Assembly (NCBI RefSeq): GCF_015690345.1
Contig: NZ_JADPUN010000144.1
Location: 33,188-97,187 of the forward strand
DNA from: Plantactinospora alkalitolerans
Lineage (GTDB): Bacteria; Actinomycetota; Actinomycetes; Mycobacteriales; Micromonosporaceae
Direction of reading: 5' to 3'
Length of the DNA stretch: 64,000 bases
The first letter of the stretch is position 1, and each line of letters opens with the position of its first letter. Of the stretch, positions 55,167 through 63,848 are shown piece by piece. The notes beneath the pieces were generated by a model. It had not been told where the DNA came from. It did no database searches and saw only the letters and a program-made list of their open reading frames with translations. The translations under genes and the position numbers were made by a program.

Positions 55167-55447
55167 TTCCGTTCCCGGCGGCTCCCCTGGTGGGCATTTC
55201 CGCAGCTCGGCAACGGTGTAGCCGGCCTCACGTACGGTCAACGCCGGGCGGGGAACAAGGTGCCACGGTACGCTCCGGAAGCGTTCCTTCTCGGATGGGT
55301 GATCGGCAGCATTGGTCGAGCCCCTTGTCGACCGGCCGCCGATTCCGGCGGGGGAGCGCCAGCCGTCTACCGGACCGGTCGGCAGCATCGGCCCGGCCCT
55401 GCCCCTAGGCGGGCAACCAGCCACCGACACGCAGAGGGAGGTCGTCC
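55167..55447. other. Intergenic region before the cwlM-like gene
   Basis: Together with the terminator it is a 336-bp gene-free stretch. GAGGGAGG at about 55434-55441 is the ribosome-binding site for the next gene. I see no other element. Confidence 0.55.
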
Positions 55448-56614
55448 GTGCGTCCGATCCGACGTGGTGACCGCGGTCCCGCGGTGACCGAGATCCGCGC
55501 CGTCCTGGTCGGTCTGAGCCTGCTTCCCGCCGGTGGCCCGCCCGGGGCCGACGAGTTCGAGGCGGAGACCGAACGCGCGGTCCGGACCTTCCAACAGGAC
55601 CGTGGCCTCAGTGTCGACGGGCAGGTCGGCCCGGAGACCTGGCGGGCCCTGGACGCCGCCCGCTGGCGGCTCGGCGCCCGCACGCTCTACCAGGCGATTC
55701 CCGATCCGCTCATCGGCGAGGACGTCCGGACGCTTCAGGAGCGCCTGCTGGAGATGGGATACGACGTCGGGCGGGCGGACGGCGTCTACGGCGCCCGTAC
55801 GTCCCGCGCGGTCGCCCAGTTCCAACGCGAGGTCGGCCTGGGGCCGGATGGTGCCTGCGGGCCGCAGACCATGAACGCGCTGCGACGCCTGGGGCGGAAG
55901 GTGGTTGGTGGCCGCCCCCAGTGGCTACGCGAGTCCGACGCGTTCCGGCAGTCCGGCCCGAACCTGGTCGGCAAGGTGATCGTGATCGACCCGGGACACG
56001 ATCCCTTCGACCCGGGATTCGTCGTCCAGGACGGTCCGCTGCGCTGGACCGAGGCGGATCTCGCCTACGACCTCGCCGCCCGGCTCGAGGGCCGGCTCGC
56101 CGCCGCCGGAATGCGGGTCCACCTCACCCGGGGCCCCGCCCCCGCCGCGCCGCTGACCGACCTGACCCGGGCCGACCTGGCGAACGAACTCGGCGGGGAC
56201 CTGCTGATCTCGCTGCACATCGACGGGCACGCCAATCCGGAGGCGGACGGCGTCGCGACCTACCACTACGGCACGTCCAACGGAGTGACCTCGACCGTCG
56301 GGGAACGGCTCGCGGGCCTGGTCCAGCGGGAGATCGTGGCCCGGACCGGCCTGCGCGACTGCCACATCCACGCGAAGACCTGGGAACTGCTCCGGCTGAC
56401 CCGGATGCCGGCCGTCCGGGTCGACGTCGGCTACCTCACCTCGCCCGACGATCTGGCCCGGCTGACCGACCCCCGGTTCCGGGACGGGGTCGTGGACGCC
56501 GTCGTCGCGGCGGTACAGCGGATGTACTTCCCGGTCGAGGAGGACGTGCCCACCGGCTCGATCGACGTCAGCGAGTTGCGTGCGGTGGTCGCCGCCGGCG
56601 CCTCCCTCGACTGA
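55448..56614 (+). CDS. CwlM-like N-acetylmuramoyl-L-alanine amidase-fold protein
   Basis: 388 residues from GTG. Two peptidoglycan-binding domains (about 8-70 and 85-145: GDRGPAVTEIRAVLVGLSL and GEDVRTLQERLLEMGYDVG) precede an Amidase_3 domain (about 175-365). Zinc-ligand-like residues are present: His184 in DPGHD, a Glu in WTEADLAYDL, and His in SLHIDGH. The usual catalytic Glu of the last motif is Asp326 (VRVDVGYLTS), so hydrolase activity may be lost. No signal peptide. In mycobacteria CwlM is a cytoplasmic PknB substrate that activates MurA rather than an enzyme, and the trxC-cwlM order is the same. Confidence 0.9.
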   Translation: MRPIRRGDRGPAVTEIRAVLVGLSLLPAGGPPGADEFEAETERAVRTFQQDRGLSVDGQVGPETWRALDAARWRLGARTLYQAIPDPLIGEDVRTLQERLLEMGYDVGRADGVYGARTSRAVAQFQREVGLGPDGACGPQTMNALRRLGRKVVGGRPQWLRESDAFRQSGPNLVGKVIVIDPGHDPFDPGFVVQDGPLRWTEADLAYDLAARLEGRLAAAGMRVHLTRGPAPAAPLTDLTRADLANELGGDLLISLHIDGHANPEADGVATYHYGTSNGVTSTVGERLAGLVQREIVARTGLRDCHIHAKTWELLRLTRMPAVRVDVGYLTSPDDLARLTDPRFRDGVVDAVVAAVQRMYFPVEEDVPTGSIDVSELRAVVAAGASLD

Positions 56615-56660
56615 CCGGGTACCTGGCGTCCTCCGTCCAGCGCGATGCCGGCCGGCGGGG

Positions 56661-57320
56661 TCAGCCGGCGGCCGTACGGGTGGCCGGCCGTACGGGGCGG
56701 AGCAGTCCCTCGGGGCTCATCGAGCCGAGCAGCTTCTCCAGCGCGTACTCGACGTCGGACTTCCAGGACAGCGCCGTCCGCAGCTCCAGCCGCAGCCGGG
56801 GATAGCGCGGATGGGGACGTACCGTCTTGAACCCGACGGAAAGGAAGTAGTCGGCCGGGGCGACACAACCGCCCGCCCCCTCACCGGCGTCACCGAACTT
56901 CGCGTCGCCAAAGGCCTCGATCGCCTTGATCCCCCGCTTGGTGAGGTCCCGCGCGACGCCCTGGACGAGCATCCGGCCCAGTCCGCCCCCCGCGAAGGCG
57001 GTGACGATGTGGGCCGTGGTCAGCAGCGCGGCGTCGGCGGAGACCGGTGAGGTCGGAAACGCCATCGACCGAGGAACGTAGGCCGGCGGGGCATACATCA
57101 CGAATCCGGCGGGCATACCGTCGACGTATGCCAGCTTTCCGCAGGAACCCCACTCGAGCAGGGTCTGCGATACCCAGGCCTCCTTCTCCAGGCCGGGATC
57201 ACCCGCCTCGCGGGCTCGCCCGGCCGCCACCGGATCCAGCTCCCAGTACACGCACTGGCGGCAGGGCCGGGGCAGGTCTTCAAGTGTGTCCAGGGTCAGA
57301 CTGACCAGACGTCGCGACAT
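56661..57320 (-). CDS. GNAT-type acetyltransferase-fold protein, Rv3916c-like
   Basis: 219 residues from the ATG at 57320. It starts SRRLVSLTLDTLEDLPRPCR followed by QCVYWELDP, and has a GNAT core with the acetyl-CoA-loop-like GGGLGRMLVQ near 135. Between cwlM and parB in Mycobacterium tuberculosis lies Rv3916c on the same relative strand, so I regard this as its counterpart. The acetyl acceptor is unknown. Confidence 0.82.
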   Translation of the reverse strand: MSRRLVSLTLDTLEDLPRPCRQCVYWELDPVAAGRAREAGDPGLEKEAWVSQTLLEWGSCGKLAYVDGMPAGFVMYAPPAYVPRSMAFPTSPVSADAALLTTAHIVTAFAGGGLGRMLVQGVARDLTKRGIKAIEAFGDAKFGDAGEGAGGCVAPADYFLSVGFKTVRPHPRYPRLRLELRTALSWKSDVEYALEKLLGSMSPEGLLRPVRPATRTAAG

Positions 57321-57788
57321 CGGCGCATCCCCAAAAAATCCTACTCGGGGGTCCAAAGGCCGCAAACATCACCATCTCCGGTCCCTACCCCCAACGAGCG
57401 ATCGTACGCCGGAACCTTGCGACTCGGGAGGGGATCGGGGCAGCGATGCCCGGACCGCCCGGTCAGACGCCGCCACGGGCAGCTCAACCGGTCCGACATA
57501 TGGACCAACCGCTTGGGGCGAGGGCCAGATACGGTCAATCGGATTACGATCGACCGACGAGCGCCGACCGGCGGAGTTGCCGGCCGCCGCCCGACCCGTC
57601 CCCGGCACACCGGGGCTCCGGAGGGCGGACACGTGGCGGATGCGGCGATCGAGGTGCCGTTCGCGCCCTGCCGGGGATGCGGCCGGTAGCCGACCCGGCC
57701 AAGATGACCACGATGGAGGCGACCGGACCGGAGGCATCGACCGGCCCCGCGTCGCAGGTCAGAATGACGAGCGCAGCGAGGAGAGGGC
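57321..57788. other. 468-bp divergent intergenic region
   Basis: Lies between the GNAT gene and the aminotransferase gene. It has an A-rich patch CCCAAAAAATCC at 57331-57342 next to the GNAT start and AGCGAGGAGAGGG before the aminotransferase ATG. Frames crossing it lack protein-like composition. I see no RNA gene. Confidence 0.5.
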
Positions 57789-59105
57789 ATGACCGGCACG
57801 ACGCTCGACGACTACACGGATCGCTATGCCCGGCGGGTACGCGGCATGACAGCGTCGGAGATTCGCGCGCTGTTCGCCGTGGCCAGCCGGCCGGAGGTCG
57901 TCTCGCTCGCCGGAGGTGCACCGTACATCGCCGCACTGCCGCTCGACGCGGTCGGCGAGATGCTCAACCAGCTCGCCGCCGAGCAGGGGACCACGACCCT
58001 GCAGTACGGCATCGGTCAGGGCACGCTCGAACTGCGTGAACGGATCTGCGAGGTGATGGCGCTCTCCGGCATCGACGTCGGCTGCGGCGCCTCCCCCGAG
58101 GACGTGGTGGTCACCGTCGGCGGCCAGCAGGCGCTGGACCTGATCGCCCGGCTGTTCCTCGATCCCGGCGACGTCGTCCTGGCCGAGGGGCCGACCTACG
58201 TCGGCGCGCTCGGCGTCTTCCAGAGCGCACAGGCGCAGGTGGTGCACGTACCGATGGACGCCGACGGCCTGATCCCCGAGGCGCTGGAACTGGCCATCGC
58301 CGAGGTCGCCCGGTCGGGTCGACGGGCCAAGTTCCTCTACACCATCCCGACCTTCCAGAACCCGGCCGGCGTGACGCTGACCGAGGAGCGACGGGAGCGG
58401 GTACTCGACATCTGCGAACGCGCCGGCCTGCTGGTGGTCGAGGACGACCCGTACGGCCAGCTCGGGTTCGACTACGAGGCGCCGGCTCCGCTGCGGGCGC
58501 GCCGCCGGGACGGTGTGTTCTACCTCAGCACCTTCTCCAAGACCTTCGCCCCGGGGCTGCGGGTGGGCTGGATCCTGGCCCCGCACGCCGTACGGGACAA
58601 GCTGGTCATCGCCAGCGAGGCGCAGATCCTCTGCCCGAGTGCCTTCGCCCAGGCCGCTGTCACCACCTACCTGTCCACGATGCCCTGGCGCCAGCAACTC
58701 AAGATCTACCGTGAGGTGTACCGGGAGCGCCGCGACGCGCTGCTCGCCGCGCTCGCCGACTACATGCCGGCCGGGACCAGCTGGACGGAGCCGGGTGGCG
58801 GACTCTTCGTCTGGGCGACGCTGCCGGAGGGCCTCGACGCCAAGGCCATGGTGCCGCGGGCCATCGCGGCCCGGGTCGCCTACGTGCCCGGGACCGGCTT
58901 CTACGCCGACGGCACCGGCACCGGGCACATGCGGCTGAACTTCTCCTTCCCTCCGCCGGAGCGGATCCGCGAGGGTGTCCGCCGGTTGGCGACGGTGATG
59001 GAGCAGGAGACCGCCATGCGCGAGGTGTTCGGCACGGTCGTCGGGCCGACCCGGAGCCGTCGGGGGCAGGCCGGCGCGGACGTACCGGGTCCCGACTTGG
59101 CATGA
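57789..59105 (+). CDS. PLP-dependent aminotransferase, class I/II (LysN/MocR-like)
   Basis: 438 residues, cytosolic. PLP lysine Lys251 in STFSKTFAPGLRVGW; GGQQALDLIARLFLDPGDVV, TIPTFQNPAGVTLT and EDDPYGQLGFD are typical of the 2-aminoadipate/MocR-like branch, without a GntR domain. Its TGA overlaps the ATG of the D-Ala-D-Ala ligase-like gene, so the two are translationally coupled and may supply and use one amino acid. The true substrate is not decided. The C-terminus has a Gly/Arg-rich tail. Confidence 0.9.
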   Translation: MTGTTLDDYTDRYARRVRGMTASEIRALFAVASRPEVVSLAGGAPYIAALPLDAVGEMLNQLAAEQGTTTLQYGIGQGTLELRERICEVMALSGIDVGCGASPEDVVVTVGGQQALDLIARLFLDPGDVVLAEGPTYVGALGVFQSAQAQVVHVPMDADGLIPEALELAIAEVARSGRRAKFLYTIPTFQNPAGVTLTEERRERVLDICERAGLLVVEDDPYGQLGFDYEAPAPLRARRRDGVFYLSTFSKTFAPGLRVGWILAPHAVRDKLVIASEAQILCPSAFAQAAVTTYLSTMPWRQQLKIYREVYRERRDALLAALADYMPAGTSWTEPGGGLFVWATLPEGLDAKAMVPRAIAARVAYVPGTGFYADGTGTGHMRLNFSFPPPERIREGVRRLATVMEQETAMREVFGTVVGPTRSRRGQAGADVPGPDLA

Positions 59106-60145
59106 TCTCCGGCATGGGTACGAACTCCCCCGCCGATCCGTCCCGCGCCGCAGACTGGCCGCTTCCGCTACCTCGGGAGGCAACCGCCGAACTGCGTGTC
59201 CTCGTGCTCGCCGGAGGACTGTCGTACGAACGGGACGTGTCGTTGAAGTCCGGTCGACGGGTACTCGACGCGCTCCGTTCGGCGGGGGTGGAGGCGGATC
59301 TGCGGGACGCCGATGTCGCCCTGCTTCCGCTCCTGCGAGACGACCCGCCGGACGCGGTCGTGATCGCCCTGCACGGCTCGACCGGCGAGGACGGCTCGCT
59401 CCGGGGTGTGCTCGACCTCTGCGACGTGCCGTACGTCGGTTGCGACGCCCGCTCGTCCCGACTGGCCTGGGACAAGCCGTCCGCGAAGGCGGTGCTCCGG
59501 GAGGCGGGAATACCGACGCCCGACTGGGTGGCTCTGCCGCACGACCGGTTCTCCGAACTCGGGGCGGTGGCCGTACTGGATCGGATCGTCGACCGGCTCG
59601 GACTGCCCCTCATGATCAAGCCCACCCAGGGTGGCTCCGGCCTCGGTGCCGCGGTCGTCCGGGACCCGGCCGCGCTACCGGCGGCAATGGTGGGCTGCTT
59701 CGCCTACGACAGCACGGCGCTCGTCGAGCGCTACGTTCCCGGCATGGACGTGGCGGTCTCGGTGGTGGACCTGGGCACCGGACCACAGGCGCTACCGGCC
59801 GTCGAGATCGTTCCCCGGAACGGGGTGTACGACTACGCGGCCCGGTACACCGCCGGCCTGACCACCTGGCACGCCCCGGCGCGACTGTCGGACGTCGCGG
59901 CGGCCAGGGTCGCCCAGACCGCGCTCGCGGCCCACTCCGCGCTCGGGCTCCGGGACCTGTCCCGGGTAGACCTGATCGTCGACGAGGCCGAACGGCCCCA
60001 CGTGCTGGAAGTGAACGTCTCGCCCGGAATGACGGAGACCTCGCTGCTGCCGCTCGCCGTCACGGCCGCCGGACTCGACTTCGGCGAGCTGCTGCGCACG
60101 CTGGTGGCGCGCGCGTCCCAGCGCCGGGGCCTCGGCCAGTCCTGA
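59102..60145 (+). CDS. D-alanine-D-alanine ligase-like ATP-grasp protein
   Basis: 347 residues from an ATG overlapping the aminotransferase stop; an ATG at 59114 is an alternative. N-terminal domain AGGLSYERDVSLKSGRRVL and ALHGSTGEDG; ATP-grasp domain with LPLMIKPTQGGSGLGAAVV; metal-binding end HVLEVNVSPGMTETSLLP. These match Ddl-type ligases that join D-alanine for peptidoglycan. The E-x-N set is kept. Many actinobacteria have a separate ddl elsewhere, so this may be a second, specialised ligase. Confidence 0.88.
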   Translation: MISGMGTNSPADPSRAADWPLPLPREATAELRVLVLAGGLSYERDVSLKSGRRVLDALRSAGVEADLRDADVALLPLLRDDPPDAVVIALHGSTGEDGSLRGVLDLCDVPYVGCDARSSRLAWDKPSAKAVLREAGIPTPDWVALPHDRFSELGAVAVLDRIVDRLGLPLMIKPTQGGSGLGAAVVRDPAALPAAMVGCFAYDSTALVERYVPGMDVAVSVVDLGTGPQALPAVEIVPRNGVYDYAARYTAGLTTWHAPARLSDVAAARVAQTALAAHSALGLRDLSRVDLIVDEAERPHVLEVNVSPGMTETSLLPLAVTAAGLDFGELLRTLVARASQRRGLGQS

Positions 60146-60276
60146 CCGTGGCTGCCCCCGGTCCGCTCGGCTGCCACACACCTTCGGTGGGGCCCGTCGT
60201 CGAAGGCCTGGCGGCACACCGGGCCGTCCTACCGCTCAGGGACCCGCTGACGCTCCTACGACCCGCCGGGTACCTC

Positions 60277-61035
60277 TCAGTACGCCCGGGTCGCCGGATC
60301 GCCGGAGGATTCGCGTTCAGGGGCGGGCCGGGCCGGTTCCTCCGGCGGCTCCGCCGGAGGCGCGGCCGACTGCGCGGCGAGCGCCACGGCGGGATCGTCA
60401 CCTGACAGCGCGGCCTCCCGCCCCGAGGCGGCCTGCTGGGTCAGGTTCGACGGCGCCTGCCACTGGATGCGGGGCGGCTCGGCCAGTGGACGTCCACCGA
60501 ACTCGGCGAGCCAGGCCGCGACCATCGCCAGATTCTCCCGCCACTGCGACTCGGGTATCGCCGGCAGGATGTCGTCCCAGAGGGACAGGAACGTGCCCCG
60601 CAACTGGAGCCGCCCGTACGGCCGGGCGAGAAACCACAGGTGCAGGTGTTCGGCACCGTCACCCCAACGGTTGACGTGCACCCGGGCCACCCCGTCGAGT
60701 GAGCGGACCGCCCGTTCCAGCCGTACCGTCATCACGCCGAGTTCGGCGGCGAGAAGGTTGGGCAGGTCGCCCAGATCCAGATGAGAACGGGACTCGAGGA
60801 TCAGCACCATCGGCAGGCCGGTGGGCCGGTCCATGGCACGCACCCGCCAACGCTCACTGACCCAGATGTAGGCATCGTCGGGAGCGTTGCAGGAATGACA
60901 CTCACCGGAGCCTTCGCCTTTGCGCGGAGGTTCGACCGCGACCGGCTCGTCGAGTTGCTTGACCCGGAAGTCGCCCTCGAAGGGAAAGGAGGGCCACCTG
61001 GTGAAGTCCGGTACGGCAGGAGGGGTGTGGGACAC
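60277..61035 (-). CDS. HIT-like domain protein
   Basis: 252 residues, cytosolic. HLHLWFLARPYG near residue 130 resembles the HxHxx core of HIT proteins. CHSCNAP near 46 suggests a zinc site. The C-terminal 60 residues are Ala/Pro/Glu-rich. Such proteins bind or hydrolyse nucleotides, but the third histidine of the classical triad is not seen, so the activity is uncertain. It reads away from the parAB locus. Confidence 0.68.
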   Translation of the reverse strand: MSHTPPAVPDFTRWPSFPFEGDFRVKQLDEPVAVEPPRKGEGSGECHSCNAPDDAYIWVSERWRVRAMDRPTGLPMVLILESRSHLDLGDLPNLLAAELGVMTVRLERAVRSLDGVARVHVNRWGDGAEHLHLWFLARPYGRLQLRGTFLSLWDDILPAIPESQWRENLAMVAAWLAEFGGRPLAEPPRIQWQAPSNLTQQAASGREAALSGDDPAVALAAQSAAPPAEPPEEPARPAPERESSGDPATRAY

Positions 61036-61200
61036 GAGGCTGACCCTAACCGAGTTTCAGACCGCTGTCCCTACCTGTTTCGGCTGCCGGCGATCGGGAT
61101 TCCGGAGACCTCGTCGGACGGCGGAAGTTGGCGACACGACCGGCGCCGGAGAGGGCGTCCGCGGTCCCGAAACAGCACGATCGGCGTCAGTTGGGCTCGG

Positions 61201-61267
61201 TTGTCCACAGGCGTGGACCCCGTTCCACGCGCGGTTTCACGTGAAACGGGGTCAGCCTGTGGACAAC
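61201..61267. promoter_or_regulatory. DnaA-box-like pair flanking parS
   Basis: TTGTCCACA at 61201-61209 and its complement TGTGGACAA at 61259-61267, facing each other around a parS site; TGTGGATTA at 61271-61279 is a weaker match. TTGTCCACA is the actinobacterial box consensus. Confidence 0.6.
61234..61247. other. parS: parS site 1
   Basis: GTTTCACGTGAAAC, a perfect match to the 14-bp core of the ParB-binding site. Confidence 0.95.
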
Positions 61268-61417
61268 GCCTGTGGATTACCGCGGATCGGAAACCGGGGC
61301 CGCGCGGCAGGGCGGAACGATCCATCGACACGATGCTCGCGAGCGGCTCCCGGCGACGTTCTCGTCCGGACCCGTCCGGCACACCGGCAGCGTCCGGCCC
61401 ACCGGTTCGACGCGCTG

Positions 61418-61431
61418 GTTTCACGTGAAAC
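61418..61431. other. parS: parS site 2
   Basis: GTTTCACGTGAAAC, perfect core, 184 bp from site 1. Confidence 0.95.
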
Positions 61432-61576
61432 GGGACACCGCCCAGCCCCGTCGTGGGCCCGGCGGGGCCAGCCCGCCCGGCAGGGCCTCCCGCCCGGCAG
61501 GGACGAGGGCCGGCGGGGACGAGGGCCGGCGGCTTCGGCCCGGGACGGTGTGTACCTCAGCCGGGCCGGAGAAACG

Positions 61577-61613
61577 GATGGCCACGATCCCGTGTGTGGG
61601 AGATCGTGGCCAT
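61577..61613. terminator. Hairpin downstream of parB
   Basis: ATGGCCACGATC pairs with GATCGTGGCCAT around a CCGTGTGTGGGA-type loop. It is about 100 bp after the parB stop and probably ends the parAB transcript. Confidence 0.6.
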
Positions 61614-61715
61614 CCAAGGCATCGGCCCGGCGGCTCCGGGAACCTGGCGAACCCGGCCCCCTCTCGGGGAAGGGGTTCCGTCAGGACCCTCCCGGTCGCA
61701 CCGACGGCGCCGTGA

Positions 61716-62747
61716 TCAGTCCAGGTCGTCGTTCTGGGCGTCGGCTTCCGCCATACCGATGACACCGACGATCCGCTCAAGGTCGTCGACCGTGGCGAAC
61801 TCGATCGTGATCTTGCCTTTGTTCCGACCGATGTCAACCTTGACTCTGGTGTCGAACCGATCCGACAGCCGATCCGCCAGATCGGTCAGGCCCGGAGCGT
61901 GCACCTTGGCCCGCCGCTTCGCCGGACTGGGTCGGGTGGGGGAGATCTCGGCCATCTTCACGACCTCCTCCGTCGCCCGTACGGAGAGCCCTTCGGCCAC
62001 GATCCGGCGCGCCAGGTCCTCCTGCGCCGTCGAATCCTCCAAACCCAACAGGGCGCGGGCATGACCGGCGGAGAGCACCCCGGCGGCCACCCGCTTCTGC
62101 ACCTCGGGCGGAAGATTCAGCAGCCGGATGGTGTTCGAGATCTGCGGGCGGCTCCGGCCGATCCGTCGGGCCAGCTCGTCGTGCGTCGCGCCGAACTCCT
62201 CCAGGAGCTGCTGGTACGCCGCCGCCTCCTCCAGTGGATTCAGGTTGGCGCGGTGGATGTTCTCCAGCAGCGCGTCCCGGAGCATCGCGTCGTCCCGGGT
62301 GTCCCGGACGATGGCCGGAATCGACTCCCGGCCGACCGCCTGCGCCGCCCGCCAGCGCCGCTCGCCCATGACAAGCTCGAACTGGTCGTCCGGAAGCTGT
62401 CGTACGACGATCGGTTGGAGGAATCCGACCTCCTGGATCGACAGCTTCAGTTCCTCGAGGGCGTCCTCGTCGAAGATCTGCCGGGGCTGCTTGGGGTTCG
62501 GCACGATCGAGTCCAGCGGGATCTCGGCGAACCGAGCTCCCGGAACGGGAGCGAGTTCCGGTCCCGACGGCTGCGCCGGAGCCGCAGGCGTCGGCGCCAC
62601 CCAGGTGCTCTCACCGGCCGGCGGCGCCGCAGGCTCCGGCCGGGCGGTTGGCGGCTCGGCCGTCACCACTGAAGAGACTGGCTCCGCCGTGGTGGGGATC
62701 AGCGCGCCCAGACCTCGACCGAGCCCGCCCCGCGGACGGTTCTTCAT
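61716..62747 (-). CDS. parB: Chromosome-partitioning protein ParB
   Basis: 343 residues. It starts [20 protein letters not shown], a typical actinobacterial ParB beginning. The CTP-binding domain has [20 protein letters not shown] and GERRWRA; the helix-turn-helix (about 190-240) has [20 protein letters not shown]; a C-terminal dimer domain ends the protein. It binds the three parS sites in the window, spreads as a CTP-gated clamp and with ParA moves the origin region. It lies 27 bp after parA. Confidence 0.96.
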   Translation of the reverse strand: MKNRPRGGLGRGLGALIPTTAEPVSSVVTAEPPTARPEPAAPPAGESTWVAPTPAAPAQPSGPELAPVPGARFAEIPLDSIVPNPKQPRQIFDEDALEELKLSIQEVGFLQPIVVRQLPDDQFELVMGERRWRAAQAVGRESIPAIVRDTRDDAMLRDALLENIHRANLNPLEEAAAYQQLLEEFGATHDELARRIGRSRPQISNTIRLLNLPPEVQKRVAAGVLSAGHARALLGLEDSTAQEDLARRIVAEGLSVRATEEVVKMAEISPTRPSPAKRRAKVHAPGLTDLADRLSDRFDTRVKVDIGRNKGKITIEFATVDDLERIVGVIGMAEADAQNDDLD

Positions 62748-62774
62748 GCCACGCCTCCCGACGAATCAACCGAG

Positions 62775-63848
62775 CTACACATTGCGGCCAACAGACTCTT
62801 TGACCCCTCGCATCGCGATCTCCTGGGCGGCCTCGAAGTAACTCGTTGCGCCCCGCGATCCGGGATCGTAGGTCATGACGGACTGGCCGTAGCTCGGAGC
62901 CTCCGATACCCGCACGTTCCGCGGAATCACGGACTGCAGGACCTTGTCGCCGAAGTGGTTCCGGACGTCCTGCTCCACCGCATCCGCCAGGCGGGTGCGC
63001 CGGTCGTACATAGTGAGCAGGATGGTCGAGACCTCAAGCGTGGGGTTCAGGTGCTGCCGTACCAGGTTGATGTTGTTGATCAGCTGGTTGAGACCCTCCA
63101 GCGCGTAGTACTCGCACTGGATGGGGATCAGTACCTCCTGCGCGGCGCAGAGGGCGTTGACCGTGAGCAGCCCGAGGGACGGCGGGCAGTCGATGAACAC
63201 GTAGTCGAATTCGGCAGGATGGCCGGCGATGGCCCGGGCCAACCGCGACTCCCGCGCCACCACCGACACGAGTTCGATCTCCGCGCCCGCCAGGTCGATG
63301 GTGGCGGGTACGCACCAGAGGTCAGGAATCCCCTCGACGCCCTGCGCCACCTCGGCCAGCGGGACGTTGTCGATCAGGCAGTCGTAGACGTCCGGAACAC
63401 CGGCATGATGGGGCACGTTCAGGCCGGTGGAGGCGTTCCCCTGCGGATCGAGGTCCACGACGAGGACACGATTTCCGTGCAGCGCCAGGGCCACGGCCAG
63501 GTTGACCGTCGTGGTGGTCTTGCCGACCCCTCCCTTCTGGTTCGCAACACACATGATCCGTGGCCGGTCCGGACGCGGCATCGTCACCTCGCCGCTCGGG
63601 TTCAGGATTTGCACAGCGCGCATTGCCTCCATTGCCAACGGGGGATCGTCCTGGTCACGCGACGGCGTTTCACGTGAAACGTACGCGTCGGGCACGGCTT
63701 CCTCGGTCAGGGCTTGCGGTACGCCGGCCGGCGGGTCGGCGGTCGGAGCACGTTCCGCGATCGTCTGGACATCGGCACGCCGTCCGTCCGTAGGGATCGC
63801 CGCCGCGCCGGCTGGAGCCGACGACCGCGGCTCGACGTGCTCGGCCAC
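62775..63848 (-). CDS. parA: Chromosome-partitioning ATPase ParA
   Basis: 357 residues if started at the GTG at 63848; the frame stays open to the window edge, so the true start may be outside or, more likely, further in. Deviant Walker A KGGVGKTTTT near 105, VLVVDLDPQGNAS and FIDCPPSLGLL mark the ATPase. The first 95 residues are low in complexity and contain VSRET (57-61), encoded by an in-gene parS site. ParA forms an ATP-dependent gradient on the nucleoid that ParB follows. Confidence 0.94.
   Translation of the reverse strand: MAEHVEPRSSAPAGAAAIPTDGRRADVQTIAERAPTADPPAGVPQALTEEAVPDAYVSRETPSRDQDDPPLAMEAMRAVQILNPSGEVTMPRPDRPRIMCVANQKGGVGKTTTTVNLAVALALHGNRVLVVDLDPQGNASTGLNVPHHAGVPDVYDCLIDNVPLAEVAQGVEGIPDLWCVPATIDLAGAEIELVSVVARESRLARAIAGHPAEFDYVFIDCPPSLGLLTVNALCAAQEVLIPIQCEYYALEGLNQLINNINLVRQHLNPTLEVSTILLTMYDRRTRLADAVEQDVRNHFGDKVLQSVIPRNVRVSEAPSYGQSVMTYDPGSRGATSYFEAAQEIAMRGVKESVGRNV
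63667..63680. other. parS: parS site 3, inside parA
   Basis: GTTTCACGTGAAAC, perfect core, within the 5' part of parA, where it reads VSRET. Confidence 0.95.

Larger units (their letters stand above)
61036..61715. other. 680-bp intergenic region with parS and DnaA-box-like sites
   Basis: Lies between parB (3' side) and the start of the HIT-like gene. It contains two parS sites and DnaA-box-like sequences, annotated separately, and an inverted repeat GGCCACGATC/GATCGTGGCC at about 61577-61613 that may end parB transcription. No gene recognised. Confidence 0.7.

Noticed and set aside
61193..61440. Replication origin oriC
   Set aside because: Only two or three DnaA-like boxes and no AT-rich unwinding region or dnaA/dnaN; these are parS-associated. 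oriC is expected to the right of the window.
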